NCBI GenBank assembly: GCA_026724425.1
Contig: JAIUCV010000011.1
Location: 11,925,501-11,989,500, forward strand
Reading direction: 5' to 3'
From: Erythrophleum ivorense
Taxonomy: Eukaryota; Streptophyta; Magnoliopsida; Fabales; Fabaceae
DNA length: 64,000 nt
Part shown: piece after piece, positions 32,640 through 45,763 of the stretch
Layout of the letters: the number at the start of each line of letters is the position of its first letter
Numbering within the stretch: position 1 is the stretch's first letter
The notes under the pieces: generated by a model
What the model was told of the DNA's origin: nothing
Seen by the model: only the letters and a program-made list of their open reading frames with translations
Database searches by the model: none
Program-made: the position numbers and the translations under genes

Positions 32640-34860
32640 CTTCAAGAAGATTATTAATAAAGTCAAACTTGATTGTATCAAAATTCATGCATGCCCAAAT
32701 GATTGCATGCTATACTAAGGAAAGGATACAAATAAGGAGACTTGTAAAACATGTAATACTTCTAAATGGAAACCAAAAGGTAATGGTGATAAAAAGCAAA
32801 AGCTTCTTACAAAAATTTTGTGATACTTTCCATTGAAGCCACGATTGCAAAGATTGTTCATGTCTTCTAAGATAACTGAGCAGATGCGATAGCGTGGAAT
32901 GGAAAAGAGTAATGATTGGCATGTTGAGGCATCTAAGGGACTTTGAGCCATGGAAGAGTTTTGACATAATGAATCCTTAGTTCATTGTAAATCCTCAGAA
33001 TGCATACCTTGGTTTGTCTACTAATGGTTTCAATCCATATGGCACCTTAAGCACTAGTTACAGCATTTGGACTGTCGTACTTGTGCCTCACAACTTGCCT
33101 CCCTGGATTTGTATGAAAAAGAGTTCATTATTTCTTTCAATGATCATTCTAGCTATGTTTACATTGATAAGTGCAAATAAGGACATCTTTCTTAGGGCTT
33201 TGAAAAACATCACTATACCAAATGGTTTTTCAAGTAACATCTTTAAGTAAGTTAATTTGAGACAACGAAAGCTTGGAGGATTAAAAAGTCATGACTCACG
33301 TATTTTGATGAAGCAACTTTTACACTTAGCCATGAGGAAGACCCTTCCTAAACAAGTGTTTATAGTTCTAACTGATCTATGTTCATTCTTCCAAAAGCTC
33401 TATAATAAAATGTTGAATGTTAATGAACTCAATCAGTTTTAGAATAGAGTTGTTCTCACATTATGTCACATGGAAATGTTATTCCCACCTTCATTTTTCA
33501 TAGTCATGGTTCATTTAATAGTACACTTAATTGAAGAAGCTAAACTAGGAGGCTTTGTCTAATACCGATGGATGTACCTTATAGAAAGATAAATATATAC
33601 ATAATTTGTTCTTAATTTTTTTAATTTGCACAATTTGCATCAATGGCTTATAATTCCATGTATTTCATTAGGTATTTAGGGATATTAAAGTTTTATGTAT
33701 GCAATAAGGCTAAGCCAAAGGGCTTAATAGCTAAGGGTTACATGACCCAAAAGGTTATGACTTTTTGCTCTAGATATTTAGATGGAATTGAGACCATATT
33801 CAATCATCCCAAACATGTTGATGATCAACCCAATGTTGGGTCATTTTATGTAGACACTTTGTTTCTCCCAATAGGGAAACTAGTTGGCGAGTTTAATTAC
33901 TTCACTCTGTCCCCAATAAACAAATTACAAGCCCATTGGCATGTGCTGACTAATTGTAAAGTAGACCTATTTTTCTAGTAAATAATTACATTTATTACAT
34001 TAAGTATTCCCTAACCACTATAACTATCTAATTACCTTATTTATTGCATGTAGGGAATTCAAAGACTATACAAAGATAATTAAAAAGTTGTGCACGATCT
34101 TCTTTAGCGATAGATGAGAAAGTCCATAGAGAGTTTGTTGGATGGTTTTCTCGCCGAGTGAGTATATGTAGTGGTATAACAAAATTGTTCCCTTGATAAG
34201 TAAGGACATAACATAGTTGTCACTCTTCTTTGTTTCAAATAAGGAATGACAACAATGGATCCCACTTAGATGATTTGAAGTTTCTTGCTTTGGGTCCAAT
34301 TGATTATGCCAAGCAATATAATAAATACAATGTTAACGTATTCAAATTTCGTATTTAGATAGAGACCAAAGGTTGAGTGCTCAAAATTATGGAGTTTTTA
34401 GCACTTTTGGTATAAGAAGCTATGCAAGTAGTAGTGATGGTCATATGTAGTTTGGTGGTGTGCCTTATTATGGAAAACTAGTAGACACCATTGAGTTAAA
34501 CTATCATGATTGATTTACAGTTACCTTGTTTGAATATATTTAGGCCAATACAACTAGTTCTAGAGGAATTATAACTGATGACCTAGGTTTTACATCTATC
34601 AATTTTTTATGGTTGATACACACTGGTGATCATGAGGATGATGAGCCATACATCCAAGTTTCAAAGGCTTAAATGGTTTATTATTTAGAAAATTAGTTTG
34701 ATAAAAATGGGAGCATAGTTATACATCTAAAGCCAAAGGACTTATACAATATAGGTGAAGATGATGAGGATGCTTTTTACACATGTGAGCTATATCAACC
34801 TCAAAACTTAGAAATGTTATTTCTAGATGAAGAAGCAAATATACCATTGGCATGGTGTTG
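32640..34860 (+). pseudogene. CACTA TNP2-type transposase, 5'-truncated and degenerate
   Basis: Text typical of plant TNP2 transposases appears in order: IHACPNDCMLY (about 32680) and a CKTCNTSKWK stretch; LSTSYSIWTVVLVPHNLPPW (33050-33110); the DUF4218 region from 33270 (LKSHDSRILMKQLLHLA, then FCSRYLDGIETIFN at 33763); and a DUF4216-like region at about 34470-34850. The long N-terminal part of the family is missing, and the EF-hand pseudogene lies where it should be. Frameshifts and stops occur throughout. Opposite-strand frames at 32710-32967 are shadows. Confidence 0.8.
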
Positions 34861-35049
34861 AGAAATTCACAATTTAAGTATATTTTAAAATTTACTTCTA
34901 TATGTAGTATGTTTTTTACATATTAAATGATGTATTTTGCTTGTTTAAGTCTATTTCAATATTATAAGTTTTTGGGTTCATCTAACATATGGCAATTTTG
35001 AGTCTATATATGAATCCTAACAATGAACTGATACCTCAACAATAAAAAA

Positions 35050-36860
35050 AAAAACTTGATCAGGACCATGTGGTGGTGATGCTCATAGTAAACCCAAGCT
35101 TATGCACTCTTCTAATGTAGGCGGTCAGACACAACCCTATTACATCTCGAGAGTGACCTATCCCCTGAAGCCTCAAACCTTATATTCACTTCTAATGAGG
35201 AAGCTACCCATCCACTAGGTCCACCTGAAGTGGCAGCCCAAAATGAGGCACTTATGCAGCATAGACAGCCTAAGCACAACAAATCTTGGCTAGTTAACAT
35301 TGTCAGTATGTAAAGAAACTCTAACATATTAAATTAAGTTTCTAAAAATTCTTTTGCTAACTTTGCTTTCACAGATGAACAGGGCACAAAAAAGGCTAAA
35401 CAACTAACAATGAATGATGCCTGGGCACTTTCTCGTGGTGAACGGATAGTATTACAATGGAATGAGCCAATTGGAGATAGTGTTGGGTTGTTGGCTAGAT
35501 TTTTAGGAAAACTTAGGAAATACTTCAGATTATTTCCCATTAGTTATAAAGATTGGAGAAGGGTTCCTTATGATTACATGGACAATGTCCATAAGAAAAC
35601 TATTCAAGTAATATATCTTTTAAAAACTTTTTAATTTTTTTGTAGGCTTCACTCATTTGTTTTTACTAACTGTTATCCTTCTTTTTCTCGCCTTGAAGGC
35701 TAAGTTTAATGCTCACACTGATGGGCACAAGAGTTATATCTTAAGGTCAATCAAAACCAAGTAGAAGGACCATAAAGGAAAATTACAGGACCATATATAT
35801 GATCTTGCATGCACTAGAACCCAATTACTTGCAGAGTGCCTAGATGGCATTTTCAAAGAATAGTGGGCATCTATTGTTGACTATCACCTTGACCCTACTA
35901 CTCAAATAGTAAAAGTTTATTCTATTTTTAATGTTCTTCAATTGGTTTTGATAAATATGTTTCTGTCAATGGTTAGGAGATTGCTAGGAGAAACAAGGAA
36001 AATAGAAAGAAGTAAATTATTCCACACACTATTGGATCAAAATGTTTCGTGCAAAAAAAGGTGAAAATTGCAAGTTTCAATTTATGGTATTAATATTGTA
36101 CTTTTGTTACCAATAGATATATTAAAATCTCCTTGAAATTTGTAGGAGCATAAATGTGAGAATAAAATTGATAGAGGAGAATTCTGGACAACCTTACAAA
36201 AGGCAAATGGGACTTTTGTTTGCAATGAAATGAGAGAGATAAGTATAAGTGTTGAATTATGACAGATTAATAACTATCATTTTAGTTTCCTTGGTTGAAT
36301 CTTTCTACACAAATTATCTTAGGTTCTCTATGGATGTGAGATTGAATTGATTGTGTGCTTCTATATATATTTGAAGTCATAATACTATAGGTTTATATGA
36401 AAAGTATCTTTGTTATGATATTGAAATTTGTTATATACAAACAAAATTTCTACGCATGAGTCTTAAGAAGGGTCTTCTTCTCAAGAGATATCATATCAGG
36501 ATCTCCTAGCCATGGCTTTAGGAGGTTGAGAGCACTGGGGTCATGTTCAAAGTTTGGGATTGGGTCCTTGCCCATGCCAAGTGCTTGGATGTCCCACTCA
36601 TTTTTATAATGGGATGAACTTATCTACTTTTGCTAATGTTGATCTACAAGATGAGGTGGATGCTCTTAGACTACAAATGACATAGCAACAAGCACAAATG
36701 GTAGAGCAACAAGCATAAATGGCCTAGCAACAAAGAAAGTAGGATGCAACACTGTGTTTGCTCATGCAAAACTATGCAAGCCAATTGCCTATTGAATTCA
36801 CTATATTCCAACCTCAAATGGTCATCTTTATAATCTATTCATTGTAATTCAATTTTATTA
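35050..36860 (+). pseudogene. CACTA second gene (TNPA / Transposase_24-like), degenerate
   Basis: The best part is 35410-35610, with IVLQWNEPIGDSVGLLARFLG and YKDWRRVPYDY, matching the plant transposon protein family Transposase_24 in style. Further pieces are at 35701-35900, at about 36500-36560 (LAMALGG-like), and a glutamine-rich coiled-coil-like tail (about 36655-36760, QQAQMVEQQ). Spacing suggests several exons. TNPA-type proteins bind the subterminal repeats. Stops in most segments make it a pseudogene. Confidence 0.6.
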
Positions 36861-37204
36861 ATTGAACAATATTTAATTCTTATAATATAATTTTCTCTTG
36901 TCTTTAATAATATTTTGTATTATCATTTAAGTACTTGATCAAGGAAGTGGTGCTCAACCAAGTGTGGCATACCACTCTCCAACTTCTACTAATCAAGATT
37001 TGTAGATTTAAAACTACCAAATTAAGAGATGTTTTTTTTTAACTTTGTTTTGTAATATGTTTGTTATAAAAATCTTAGTTAAGTAGTTCATTAAAATGCT
37101 TAATATTTCACTTTTGTATGTTGGTTGTACTTTATTTGAGTGATGCGCTATATGTTATGGCCATAATTAGGTTTATATATAAGTAGTATAAAAATTTAAT
37201 TAAC

Positions 37205-37405
37205 AGCAGTTTTAAAAAAATTACAAAATAGTGGCAGTTTTAACCACTACTAAATAAGCAAGTTATTTTTTCAGTGGCTGCACAATAGCTGTTATATCAA
37301 CTTTAGCGGCGGTTGTTATTGTGGCTGGTCAATGACACTGAAATTAATAGCGGAAGTTTCAACCGCTGCTACTTCTTTTGGCAGCGGTTTGAACCGTGGC
37401 TAAGG
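37205..37405. repeat. CACTA subterminal repeats
   Basis: At least five short related words, in both orientations, of the type (G)GCGGTTT…AACCGC: for example at about 37207, 37234, 37310, 37350-37367 and 37381-37400. Clustering next to the terminus is the binding-site arrangement known for CACTA elements. Confidence 0.6.
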
Positions 37406-39682
37406 GTAAAAAAATTTTTTTTCTTGTAGTTCAGATGAACTACTCCCAACGAACCACATTCTATTCATTACTATCTACAAAATACGTCATAAGCTCATAT
37501 GAGACCAGTCTTGGCAAAACAGCAAGGTAAAACAAAATAAAACGCAAGAAACCATAACCCACAAATAGACAAAACATGGCACATAATAAAAGGCATATTC
37601 TTTGCAGGAGAAGAGAATGGACCACAACTACAAATACAAGCAGTTTCACCATTCCCATAAATTGCTGCTAGTTATCAAAGCCACAGATATGCAATTCTCC
37701 CTTTTCTTCATATTCTTTACATGATGCACTTATTGCCCTAGCAAGTGACGATTGAGTAACTTGAGAGGTCATAATTTCTCGTTTAGTCATTGAAACGCTA
37801 AAATTAGAGAGGCGATATCAGAACAACGAAGAAGGCAGATACTTGATGATTTTTTTTTTTTTTATGTAGCTTTTTGATGAAGAAGTTGGCTGAGAAATTT
37901 CATCATCGGGTGGTGCCAAATAATAATGTCTAGCAAGTACCTTGTAAATTTTATTTTCCTTGCGAATTTGTTGAAAAGAAATTATTTTATACACATATTT
38001 CCAATTCTTGATCTTCCCAGCAGTGAAGAGCCACGACCACCTTCTTGAAATGAATTTCAGTAGGTGATATTTCACTGTATCGATTCCAATTTTCTAATAT
38101 GTAAATTCAATAAAAAGCACATTTCAAAAGGCTGAAAATTTCAATTTTCATTTCTAGTTACATCTGGAAATGATTGCCTTAATAACGTATTAGTTTATAT
38201 ATAATAAATTAGTTGAACCACTAATTTATTAGCACTAACATAAAGTTGACAATATCAAGTTAAGTAATTTTTCTCAATTGTATTTTAAAAACAAAATCTT
38301 AAATCAAATAGAAGAATAATTAAGTATACATGGCAAAATGCATCTCTTTTCCTTTGTAAACTAAGTTACCCATAAAATTATTAGACTTGATCGTGTGTTA
38401 AACTTCTAACTCAAATCATTTAAATTTTAACAAATCTATCATAATCATGATCCAGTCTAAGATCAACTCCATAATGCACAGAAGAGTTTCAACAAAGTCT
38501 CAAGAAGTTAACTAATGATTATCATGCACTATAACTTTAGGATGTACTCAAATACATAATGTCTAAATGATAGAGAAAGGATATGGACTTGTTTCTCCTC
38601 TAAGAAACTGACAGACAGATAGAGATTAGACATAATATAAATACAATTGTAAGGTGTTTTATCATCTGATTATTCAACAAAATCTTGTTAAGGATATTGT
38701 TTTTTAACAATTTTTTTTAAAAAAATATTAAATAACCTGATAACAAATACTTTAAAAAATTTTATTTAAAATTTGTCTATCAAAATTTACCCAATTGCTG
38801 CTGGCTATCAATGCCATGCAATCCTTCTTCCTTTTCTTGAACTCTTATTTAGAACCTTTAGTAATTAGTATTACAGCTTTACATGATGCATTAAGTGACG
38901 ATTTCGTAACTTGAAAAGTTATAATTAGTTTCTTTTTTGTTATTGAACAGTTAAAATTAGGGGAACGAAGACAGAACAACGAAGAAGATGCAGATTCTTG
39001 ACGATGGGTTTTTTTCCTCTTATTTTCTTTTTTTTTTCTTCTTAATGCGACTTTTGGATGTAGCAGTTGGCTGTGAAATTCCATGATTTGCAGGTGCTGC
39101 TAACTGAAAAATAATAAAATCTAGCAAGTAATTTATCAATTTTATTTTCCTTGTGATTATATTGAAAAGAAGTTATTATATATGCATATTGCTAATGGGT
39201 TTTAAGTGTAAGTAAGAATTTCTATATTAGAAAATGGACTAGATAAGGGTTATACAAGAGATTGACCCATAAACATAAAACTTTCATTTAAGATGTGATG
39301 TCAAGTATACTTCACGCAAAGTTTAATAAAATAAAAAAATTTCCCCTTATTTCAAGGCTTATGATCCCTAACAATTGTTTTTTCTTAGATCTTCCCGGCA
39401 GCTAAGAGCCCAAACCACGTTCTTCAGATGAATTCCAGTACCTGATATTTCACTGTATCGATGCCAATTTTCTATTATGTAAATTCAATTAAAAGCACAT
39501 GTCAACAGAAAAAATTTATATGTAGTTCTTCAAATTTTTATTTAAAATTTTCTAATAAAAAATAACAAATGTATGATTCTTCAATAATAATATAATAAAT
39601 GTATAATTTTTACATGCAACTATATTATTTTTAATTAAACTATACATATATTATATTATTATTAAAGAAACTATATACTTAT

Positions 39683-42600
39683 TGTCGCACCCGAAAATGC
39701 GACCGCGTGGCGCTTTTAACAAAGAAATTCAATTTTCAAATGAAATCAAAATTAAAATAAGGGTAAGGGTTCAGGAGTCGCCACCAAAATTTTAAATTTT
39801 AAAAGGCAAAATTTTGGAAAAGCCTTTTCATTTAGAAAGATGGTCTACAAACCAGAAAATAGATTCGGGAGTTGATTATGAGTGAGGAAGATGTTAGGCA
39901 CCCTACTACACCCGTTACTAAGAACGGTTACTCTAAGTTAGTCATGCAAAAATAAAATGACCTTAATTCTATTCTAATTCTCCCTAACAAATCACAATGT
40001 AAAATAGGAATAAAGAAATTAAAGGAAATAAAGTTAAAAGAAAAAAAAGAAAGAAAATCAATATTAAAATAAAACACAAAAAAATTCAATAATTGAAATA
40101 AAAGAAAAGAAAAGAAATTAAAAGAAAAATATTTTATTTACAAGGGTGGACTTGACCTAGGATGAAAACATAGGGCCTACGTACCCTCAGGAGGAATTAA
40201 AGTCCACATAGTTCGATTGGAGACTGTATTTGGTTGATGTTTTGTTTTGTTTTTATTTTTTTGTGTGGTTGTTTTCTTTTTGCTTTTATTTGATTTTTAA
40301 TTTTTGATTGATTTTGTTTTGTTTTGTTTTGTTTTTCTTTTTAGTTTTCAGTTTTGGTTTTTTATTCTTTATTTTTTTTAAAGACAAGAAAATAAAAATT
40401 ACTTTTTCCTTTAACAAATAAAATGATTTTGAAATTGATTGATGTGTTTTGATTTGCTAAAAGAATATTTAATTTTACTTTTCTTGCATTTTCAATTTTT
40501 TTCTCTATTTTTCTTATCATTTATTTTGTTTTTGTTTTGATCACTTACTTTTTTTTCTTTTTGCTTTGTTTTGTTGTTGTTTGTCTATTTTTTTTCTTGT
40601 TTCATTATTATTATTATTATTTGTTTTCTATTTTTTTGTTATTGTTTTTTTTTCTATTTGTTTCTTTTACTTTTTTTATTGATCTTGTTTTGTTCTTTTT
40701 TCTTTTTGTTCTCCTTTTTTTAGTTTTTTTAGTTTTCTTTTATTTGTTCTCCTTTTTTTTAGTTTTTTTTTTCTTTATTTATTAATTTTTCTTGTTTTGT
40801 TTTATTATTATTTTCTTTTTTTCTCTTTTGTTTTAAGTGATGAGTGAAAAAAAATAAAAAAAAAATCATTAAGTTTTTTTTCGTCTTTTTTTGTTGTTGC
40901 AAATAATCTTGAAAGTGATTTATAAATTTTTAACTTGCAAAGACTAAATTGATCCTACTTCTTGGTTATTTTTTCCTTCTTTTTAATGGTTCTTTCTTAA
41001 TCTTGGATCTCTTAGGTTTTTTTTATTTTTTTAGTAATTGATTTGCATGTTCTTGGATTTTCATTTTTCTACTTTACTTAATTTAGGAATGATGTTTTCA
41101 CTTTTGTTTTATGTTTTTTTTTATTCCCTTTTCTTTTCCGTGAAGCATATTTCAATCTTTCATTTTTGTCCAAAAGAAAATTTGAGAAAAATTTATAAAT
41201 TTAAGAAGAAAATTATCATTTTGATTTGTTTTTTATTATTATTATTTTCCTTGAAAAGAGAAAATTTATTTGATTTTCTGACAATTATATATTTTTAATT
41301 AGCATTTAAACTCTTTTTTTATTTAAAAAGAAGCATACTTTGCTTTTTTCTAAAAAAAACTATTTATTTTGTTTTTGAAACTCTTTTTTTTTTTGAAAAT
41401 TTACCCTTTTTCTTAATATTTCTTTTTTTGGTGTTAATTGCTGAACTCCAAAATTTGTGCAAAAATACTTGATGACCCAACCAAATGACTGAGGAGACTT
41501 ATTGTCACACACAGCCTTGGGTTTAACTATGTGCCTGAGGAGATATGAAAATCCCACACAACAATTCTAAAAGAGATAATAAAAATTAAATTAAAACAAA
41601 ATGTCTATAAACTTGCAACACTCGTTTTGATTGTGTGTGTTTGTGTCCATCCAACTAACAACATGTCTTAATACATTTCGGGTATAGGAAAACAAACTCA
41701 AACCAATTGACTTTGATGTGCTGTCCAATCCGGTTTCATCTGCTGCAGTGCAACCATCTCTTTAATCTTTGCTCAATTCTTGGTAAGTCTCCTTGATTGT
41801 TTAACATTCTCGAGCAGGGCTCATGCAAAAGAGATAAAAGAAGGAACGGGGTAAATTCTAGGCGATTATTTATTTTTCCAAAAATAATCAAACCAATGGA
41901 TCACTATCTGAACATACACCCGCATGGGATAGAGGAGTTATGTGTAAAACAAATGTCTGAAATTCACAGATAATTTAATGAAAAAAAAAGGAAAAAGAAA
42001 AAAAAAACTTTTAAAATGGACTAAGATCTGCAATAAGCCTTAACCATCACCACCCAACATAAATAAGGATCGATTATATTCAATACCCAACCACATAACA
42101 TAATACAACAATCATAATCAATGTTCGACCACTGAAATAAATCATATTAAAAGGGTACAAATTTAGGCTAGAGCTTGATAACCACCCCAACCGGGCGCCC
42201 ATTTTAAAATAGAATACAATATACTTCGCATCCCATGAGCTTAAGCACAGCCCGATGATGGAAATTGAGGTCAACAATTATCATCAGCTAAAGAAACTTG
42301 GTTCCACTAACTCAATCACGGCTTACGACAATACAAACAGATATAGCAGCAAATGCCTCCTCTTACAAAAGAATCATAATGGGTTAACTTAATTCCAGTT
42401 CCATGTGTTAATTCCCAAAGCCACATAAATTCCAAAACCCTCAATTGATGAAGCAAAAGTCTAAAACTTATACCCTCTTATCCACATACAGTTATAGCAT
42501 CTTAATCATGGACATCAAAACACACATTCATGTGGAACAGAAGCCAAGAGCCAAATGCAATTTGTATGACCGAGTGACCAATAAACCCCAACTATTCATG

Positions 42601-44735
42601 ATCACAAGGGAGCAACACGACAGAATATTAGCAGCAACTATCAACCAAACCAACCATCAGCATACAAATTCAGACACAAACAACAAAATCTAGCTATTCA
42701 ACGCAAACCACAGTCCAAAAAGAGTGAAACCTGAAAATTATGTCTAGATAATAAACCAAGACACCCACAGAAAATTTCTCATCAAAAATTGACTACTAAA
42801 CAAAGGAACATTCCCAGAAAAAATAATAGCAGTCTTATTCAATTGATTGATACAAATCCCTACTTGAACCCAAAATGATTCTCAGTCAATGCGGAAACTA
42901 AGGTCAAATAATATGTAAGCTTTCAGATGAAGAAGGAACATAGAAGTAATATACCTCCCAGTGTATTTGACTTCTATTTAGAATGGAAATCCTAACCGTA
43001 GCCGAAGATTGAAACCTCCTCTCAATTCACTCGTAAATCTGCAAAGCTTTTTCAGTCTCTTGCTTCTATCTCCTTTGAAACGGTTTCAGATGCTGATTCC
43101 TCCTGAAGACTTCATCTCCAAGAGTTTCATAAAGCAAGCTCTCTCCCTTCCTTTTCGCATGGCCTTTTTTCTCACTGGACCTAAAAAATTTTTAGCCCCT
43201 CCTTTTTCCCATTTCTGATTTTTCCTCCAAATCCTCCCTTCCATCTCAGATTTTTCGATCTCCTATCTCTGCTACTTCCCCTCTCAATCTCCTCTCTTCC
43301 TTATATCTGAACCTCGCATCTCTCTCTCTCTTACCTTCGTGTTTTTACTCTCAGCCCCTCCCTCAGCCTAGCTCCTCCATGGATTCGAGAAGAGGCATGT
43401 CGGGGAGGGAGAATCTCCTTTGGTCTCGTCTCTCTGCCTCAGAGCGTCTGTCTCTTTTCGTTTCTGGATCTCCCCCAGCCCATTTTTTATTTTTGGCTTC
43501 TGACCCCCCTCCTTCTCCCTTGCGTTTAGAGTCGCTTCCTCCTGTGCCTCCCCCCTTCTGTATCAGACCCTCTGCCCTCTCATTCCAGTGCTCATACTCG
43601 TCCCTTTTCTCGGTTCTCTCTCTTTTCTCTCTTCGATCCAAAAAAAAGGGTCCCTCCTTTTTTCTCTGTGCCCTCGAAAAATCCCTTTCCCTCATGTGTA
43701 AGCCCTCTCCAATTTTTCTCCTCATTCAGACTCCCTCTTGATCTCAATTCACTGGTGTACCCTCGGCCTCTTCCCTCTCACTGGGCCTGAATCAAAAACT
43801 CTTTCCTCCTCCTTTTTCTCTAGTATTCCCTCTGTCTCAGAGTCTCTCCTTATCTCTCCTTATCTACCCCATGATGCTCCTTTCTTTCGAAGCCAAACCC
43901 CTCCCAAATCAATCTCTCTGCTCCTCCTTTTATAGAGAAATTGAGAGTGCTCCTACCTTCTCCTTTTGCGTGTGCTGCTCTGTCCTTGTGCCTAGCCATG
44001 GCAAAGATCATTTGCTCGCACTACACCTTTCTGAATGGCCACTACTCTCAACGTACCTCTGCGCTTTCATGCTCTGTGCGTCTAAAGCTTTTCGTGCCTC
44101 CCTTTTCTCCTGTGTGTCCGTTCGTCCTTCCTGTCTGCCCGAGGAGAGGATGAGGGACCACAAGAGCCATCGGGTAGGGTTTTCAGGGGATTCGGATGTG
44201 TGGGCTTGCTTAACTTGGGCTGAGGGTTATTGGGCTAAGAAGGGAAATGGGTCTTCGACTAAAAAGGCTTACATTTTTTTTGTATTTTTTTATCCTTCTA
44301 TATTTTTTAGGTTGGTATTGGGTTGAACTTTTGTTATTATTATTATTATTATTATTATTTATTTTTCTTGTATAAGAATTTTTTTTTGTTTTTCTTTCTT
44401 TTCATTTTATTATTACTTTTTTCCATATTTTCTTTCCTTTCTTTTTTCTAGTCCTTTTTAATTTTTCCTTTTGTTTCTTTTTTTTTTTGTTGTTTTTTTT
44501 TTTTTGGATTTTTGTTACTTCCTCTTTAGTTGATTCTCTTGTTTTAATTTTAGATTAATGGGCTTTTACCTTTTTTAATTTTATTTTTGAGTTCTTTTTC
44601 CTTTGATTTTTTTGAGTTTATTAAGCTAAAATGACCTATTGATTTTTGTTTTGATTTTTTTGTTTTCTATTTTTTTTATTAGTTTAATTTTATCTTTATT
44701 TTTGGAGTATATCCGGACAAAATACGGTGTTCACA
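39683..44735 (+). mobile_element. Very large solo LTR (5.05 kb), Tat/Ogre-like, perfect CTTAT target duplication
   Basis: It starts TGTCGCACCCGAAAATGCGA and ends AATACGGTGTTCACA. CTTAT is found on both sides (39678-39682 and 44736-44740). The early GGAGTCGCCACC and the terminal ACGGTGTTCACA resemble LTRs of the Tat/Ogre lineage of gypsy elements, known for LTRs of several kilobases. This family assignment is from memory of such ends. No gag or pol is present, so it is a solo LTR left by recombination. Internally it has a T-rich low-complexity part (40220-41400), a middle of ordinary composition (41440-42950), a strongly pyrimidine-rich stretch (43000-44130) and a (TTA)n run (44330-44361). Confidence 0.85.
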
Positions 44736-44740
44736 CTTAT

Positions 44741-45680
44741 TATATTTTAACTGAAAAGCCTAATAACAAAGAGATAAGAAATTGTAATTAAGTTTAATCC
44801 CATTTCAGAAAACTGAAAATTTCAATTTTCACTTATATAAATACTCAAAATTATTGCCTTAATAATGACAACAAAATAAAGTAAGACTATCAAAATATAT
44901 TTAAAAGAAAAATACATTTTTAAACCCTTAAATCAAGGTCTAATTACGACTTTAGTAAATTATTTTTTAAAAACAAAAATCCTTTGTTTTTAGATAAAAT
45001 ATTGCACCTGCATGTTAAGTCAGACAGAATTTTTTTTTTTCTGTTATTCTAAGGGAAAAAGATATTTCGCTATATTTTAAAGTTAATATAATAAAATTAT
45101 AATCAGTCCTTAATTTGATGAGTAAGATATATTTTCCAATCTAATTAACCATAAAAAACTTAACCTCTCCACATAATTATTTATCATATGTTTCTAGCTA
45201 TTAAAATAATATGCAAAGGCACTTTTTTTTTTGGCCAATATAAACGAGACTTGAACATTTATATTTTCATTAATTAGATAATTCGAAGATCAAATTGTTA
45301 TAACACCTGGATTACAAATGAAGACACCAACTTTCTTATAGATTGTTACCCAATTAAAGCTGTATCTTCTTGTTTCAATTAATGAATGTTACTGAAGAAT
45401 CGACACTATTTGACATGGATTATACAAGAAATCCTTTTTCATTAAATGTTTCTCTTTTGAGAGAGAGAGAGAGAGAGAGAGAGAGGACAAAATGTAGGTA
45501 CAGATTTTAGTTGTTTTGCCATCAAGTTAGAATAATGAAAAATTGACGGCAAGATATTTTTTATAACTATTTTGAAAATGTTTTTTTTTTCACATGTCAA
45601 AGTTCTTACTAAAAAACATGATAACAAACACCTTAAAAAATTTATCTAAATTATATCTATAGAGAATTATCCAATTGAAT
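44741..45680. other. AT-rich remainder of tandem unit 2
   Basis: It continues the duplicated sequence after the solo LTR. It includes a (GA)n microsatellite at 45459-45485. No gene is supported. Confidence 0.45.
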
Positions 45681-45763
45681 ATTAGGGTGATGAAATTGGG
45701 CATTTAACAGTAAAACTACTTATATAGAAATAGGGTTTTTTTTTCTTTTTTCTTTATGTGTAA

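Larger units (their letters stand above)
32100..37431 (+). mobile_element. CACTA (En/Spm) transposon with a fused host-gene fragment, 5' end not found
   Basis: The 3' end TTTTCTTGTAGT at 37420-37431 is the CACTA terminus CACTACAAGAAAA in reverse, with the final G mutated. Before it lie several GCGGTTT-type subterminal repeats. Inside, on the plus strand, are a TNP2-type transposase (32640-34860) and a TNPA-like second gene (about 35050-36860), the classic two-gene order. Directly upstream of the transposase fragment sits an EF-hand pseudogene. Both transposon genes are broken, so the copy is dead. The 5' terminus is uncertain and may lie up to about 30600. Confidence 0.75.
37660..45680. repeat. 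Local tandem duplication, two degraded units of about 1.1 kb or more
   Basis: Unit 1 (37660-38795) is followed in the same orientation by unit 2 (38796-39682, continuing at 44741 to about 45680). Anchors are CAATTGCTGCTAG/CAATTGCTGCTGG at the unit starts, the AGAACAACGAAGAAG block (37824 / 38975), the TTTCACTGTATCGAT block (38072 / 39450), TGAAAATTTCAATTTTCA (38132 / 44814) and CTGATAACAAATACTTTAAAAAATTT (38740) versus a match at 45620. Unit 2 has extra sequence at about 39197-39385 and the large LTR. On the minus strand 38075-37818 is open for 85 codons in unit 1, but the reading is not preserved in unit 2. No protein family is recognised. Confidence 0.6.

Noticed and set aside
32710..32967. 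Two overlapping minus-strand frames of 78-85 codons
   Set aside because: They are antisense to the TNP2 transposase remnant, which reads well on the plus strand.
40537..40785. 82-codon frame, almost all F, L, V, Y
   Set aside because: Translation of a T-rich low-complexity tract inside the 5-kb LTR, not a membrane protein.
43363..43741. Open frames of 120 codons on both strands, antisense to each other
   Set aside because: They lie in a pyrimidine-rich tract of a solo LTR. The lack of TA-containing stop codons follows from composition, and neither reading resembles a protein family.
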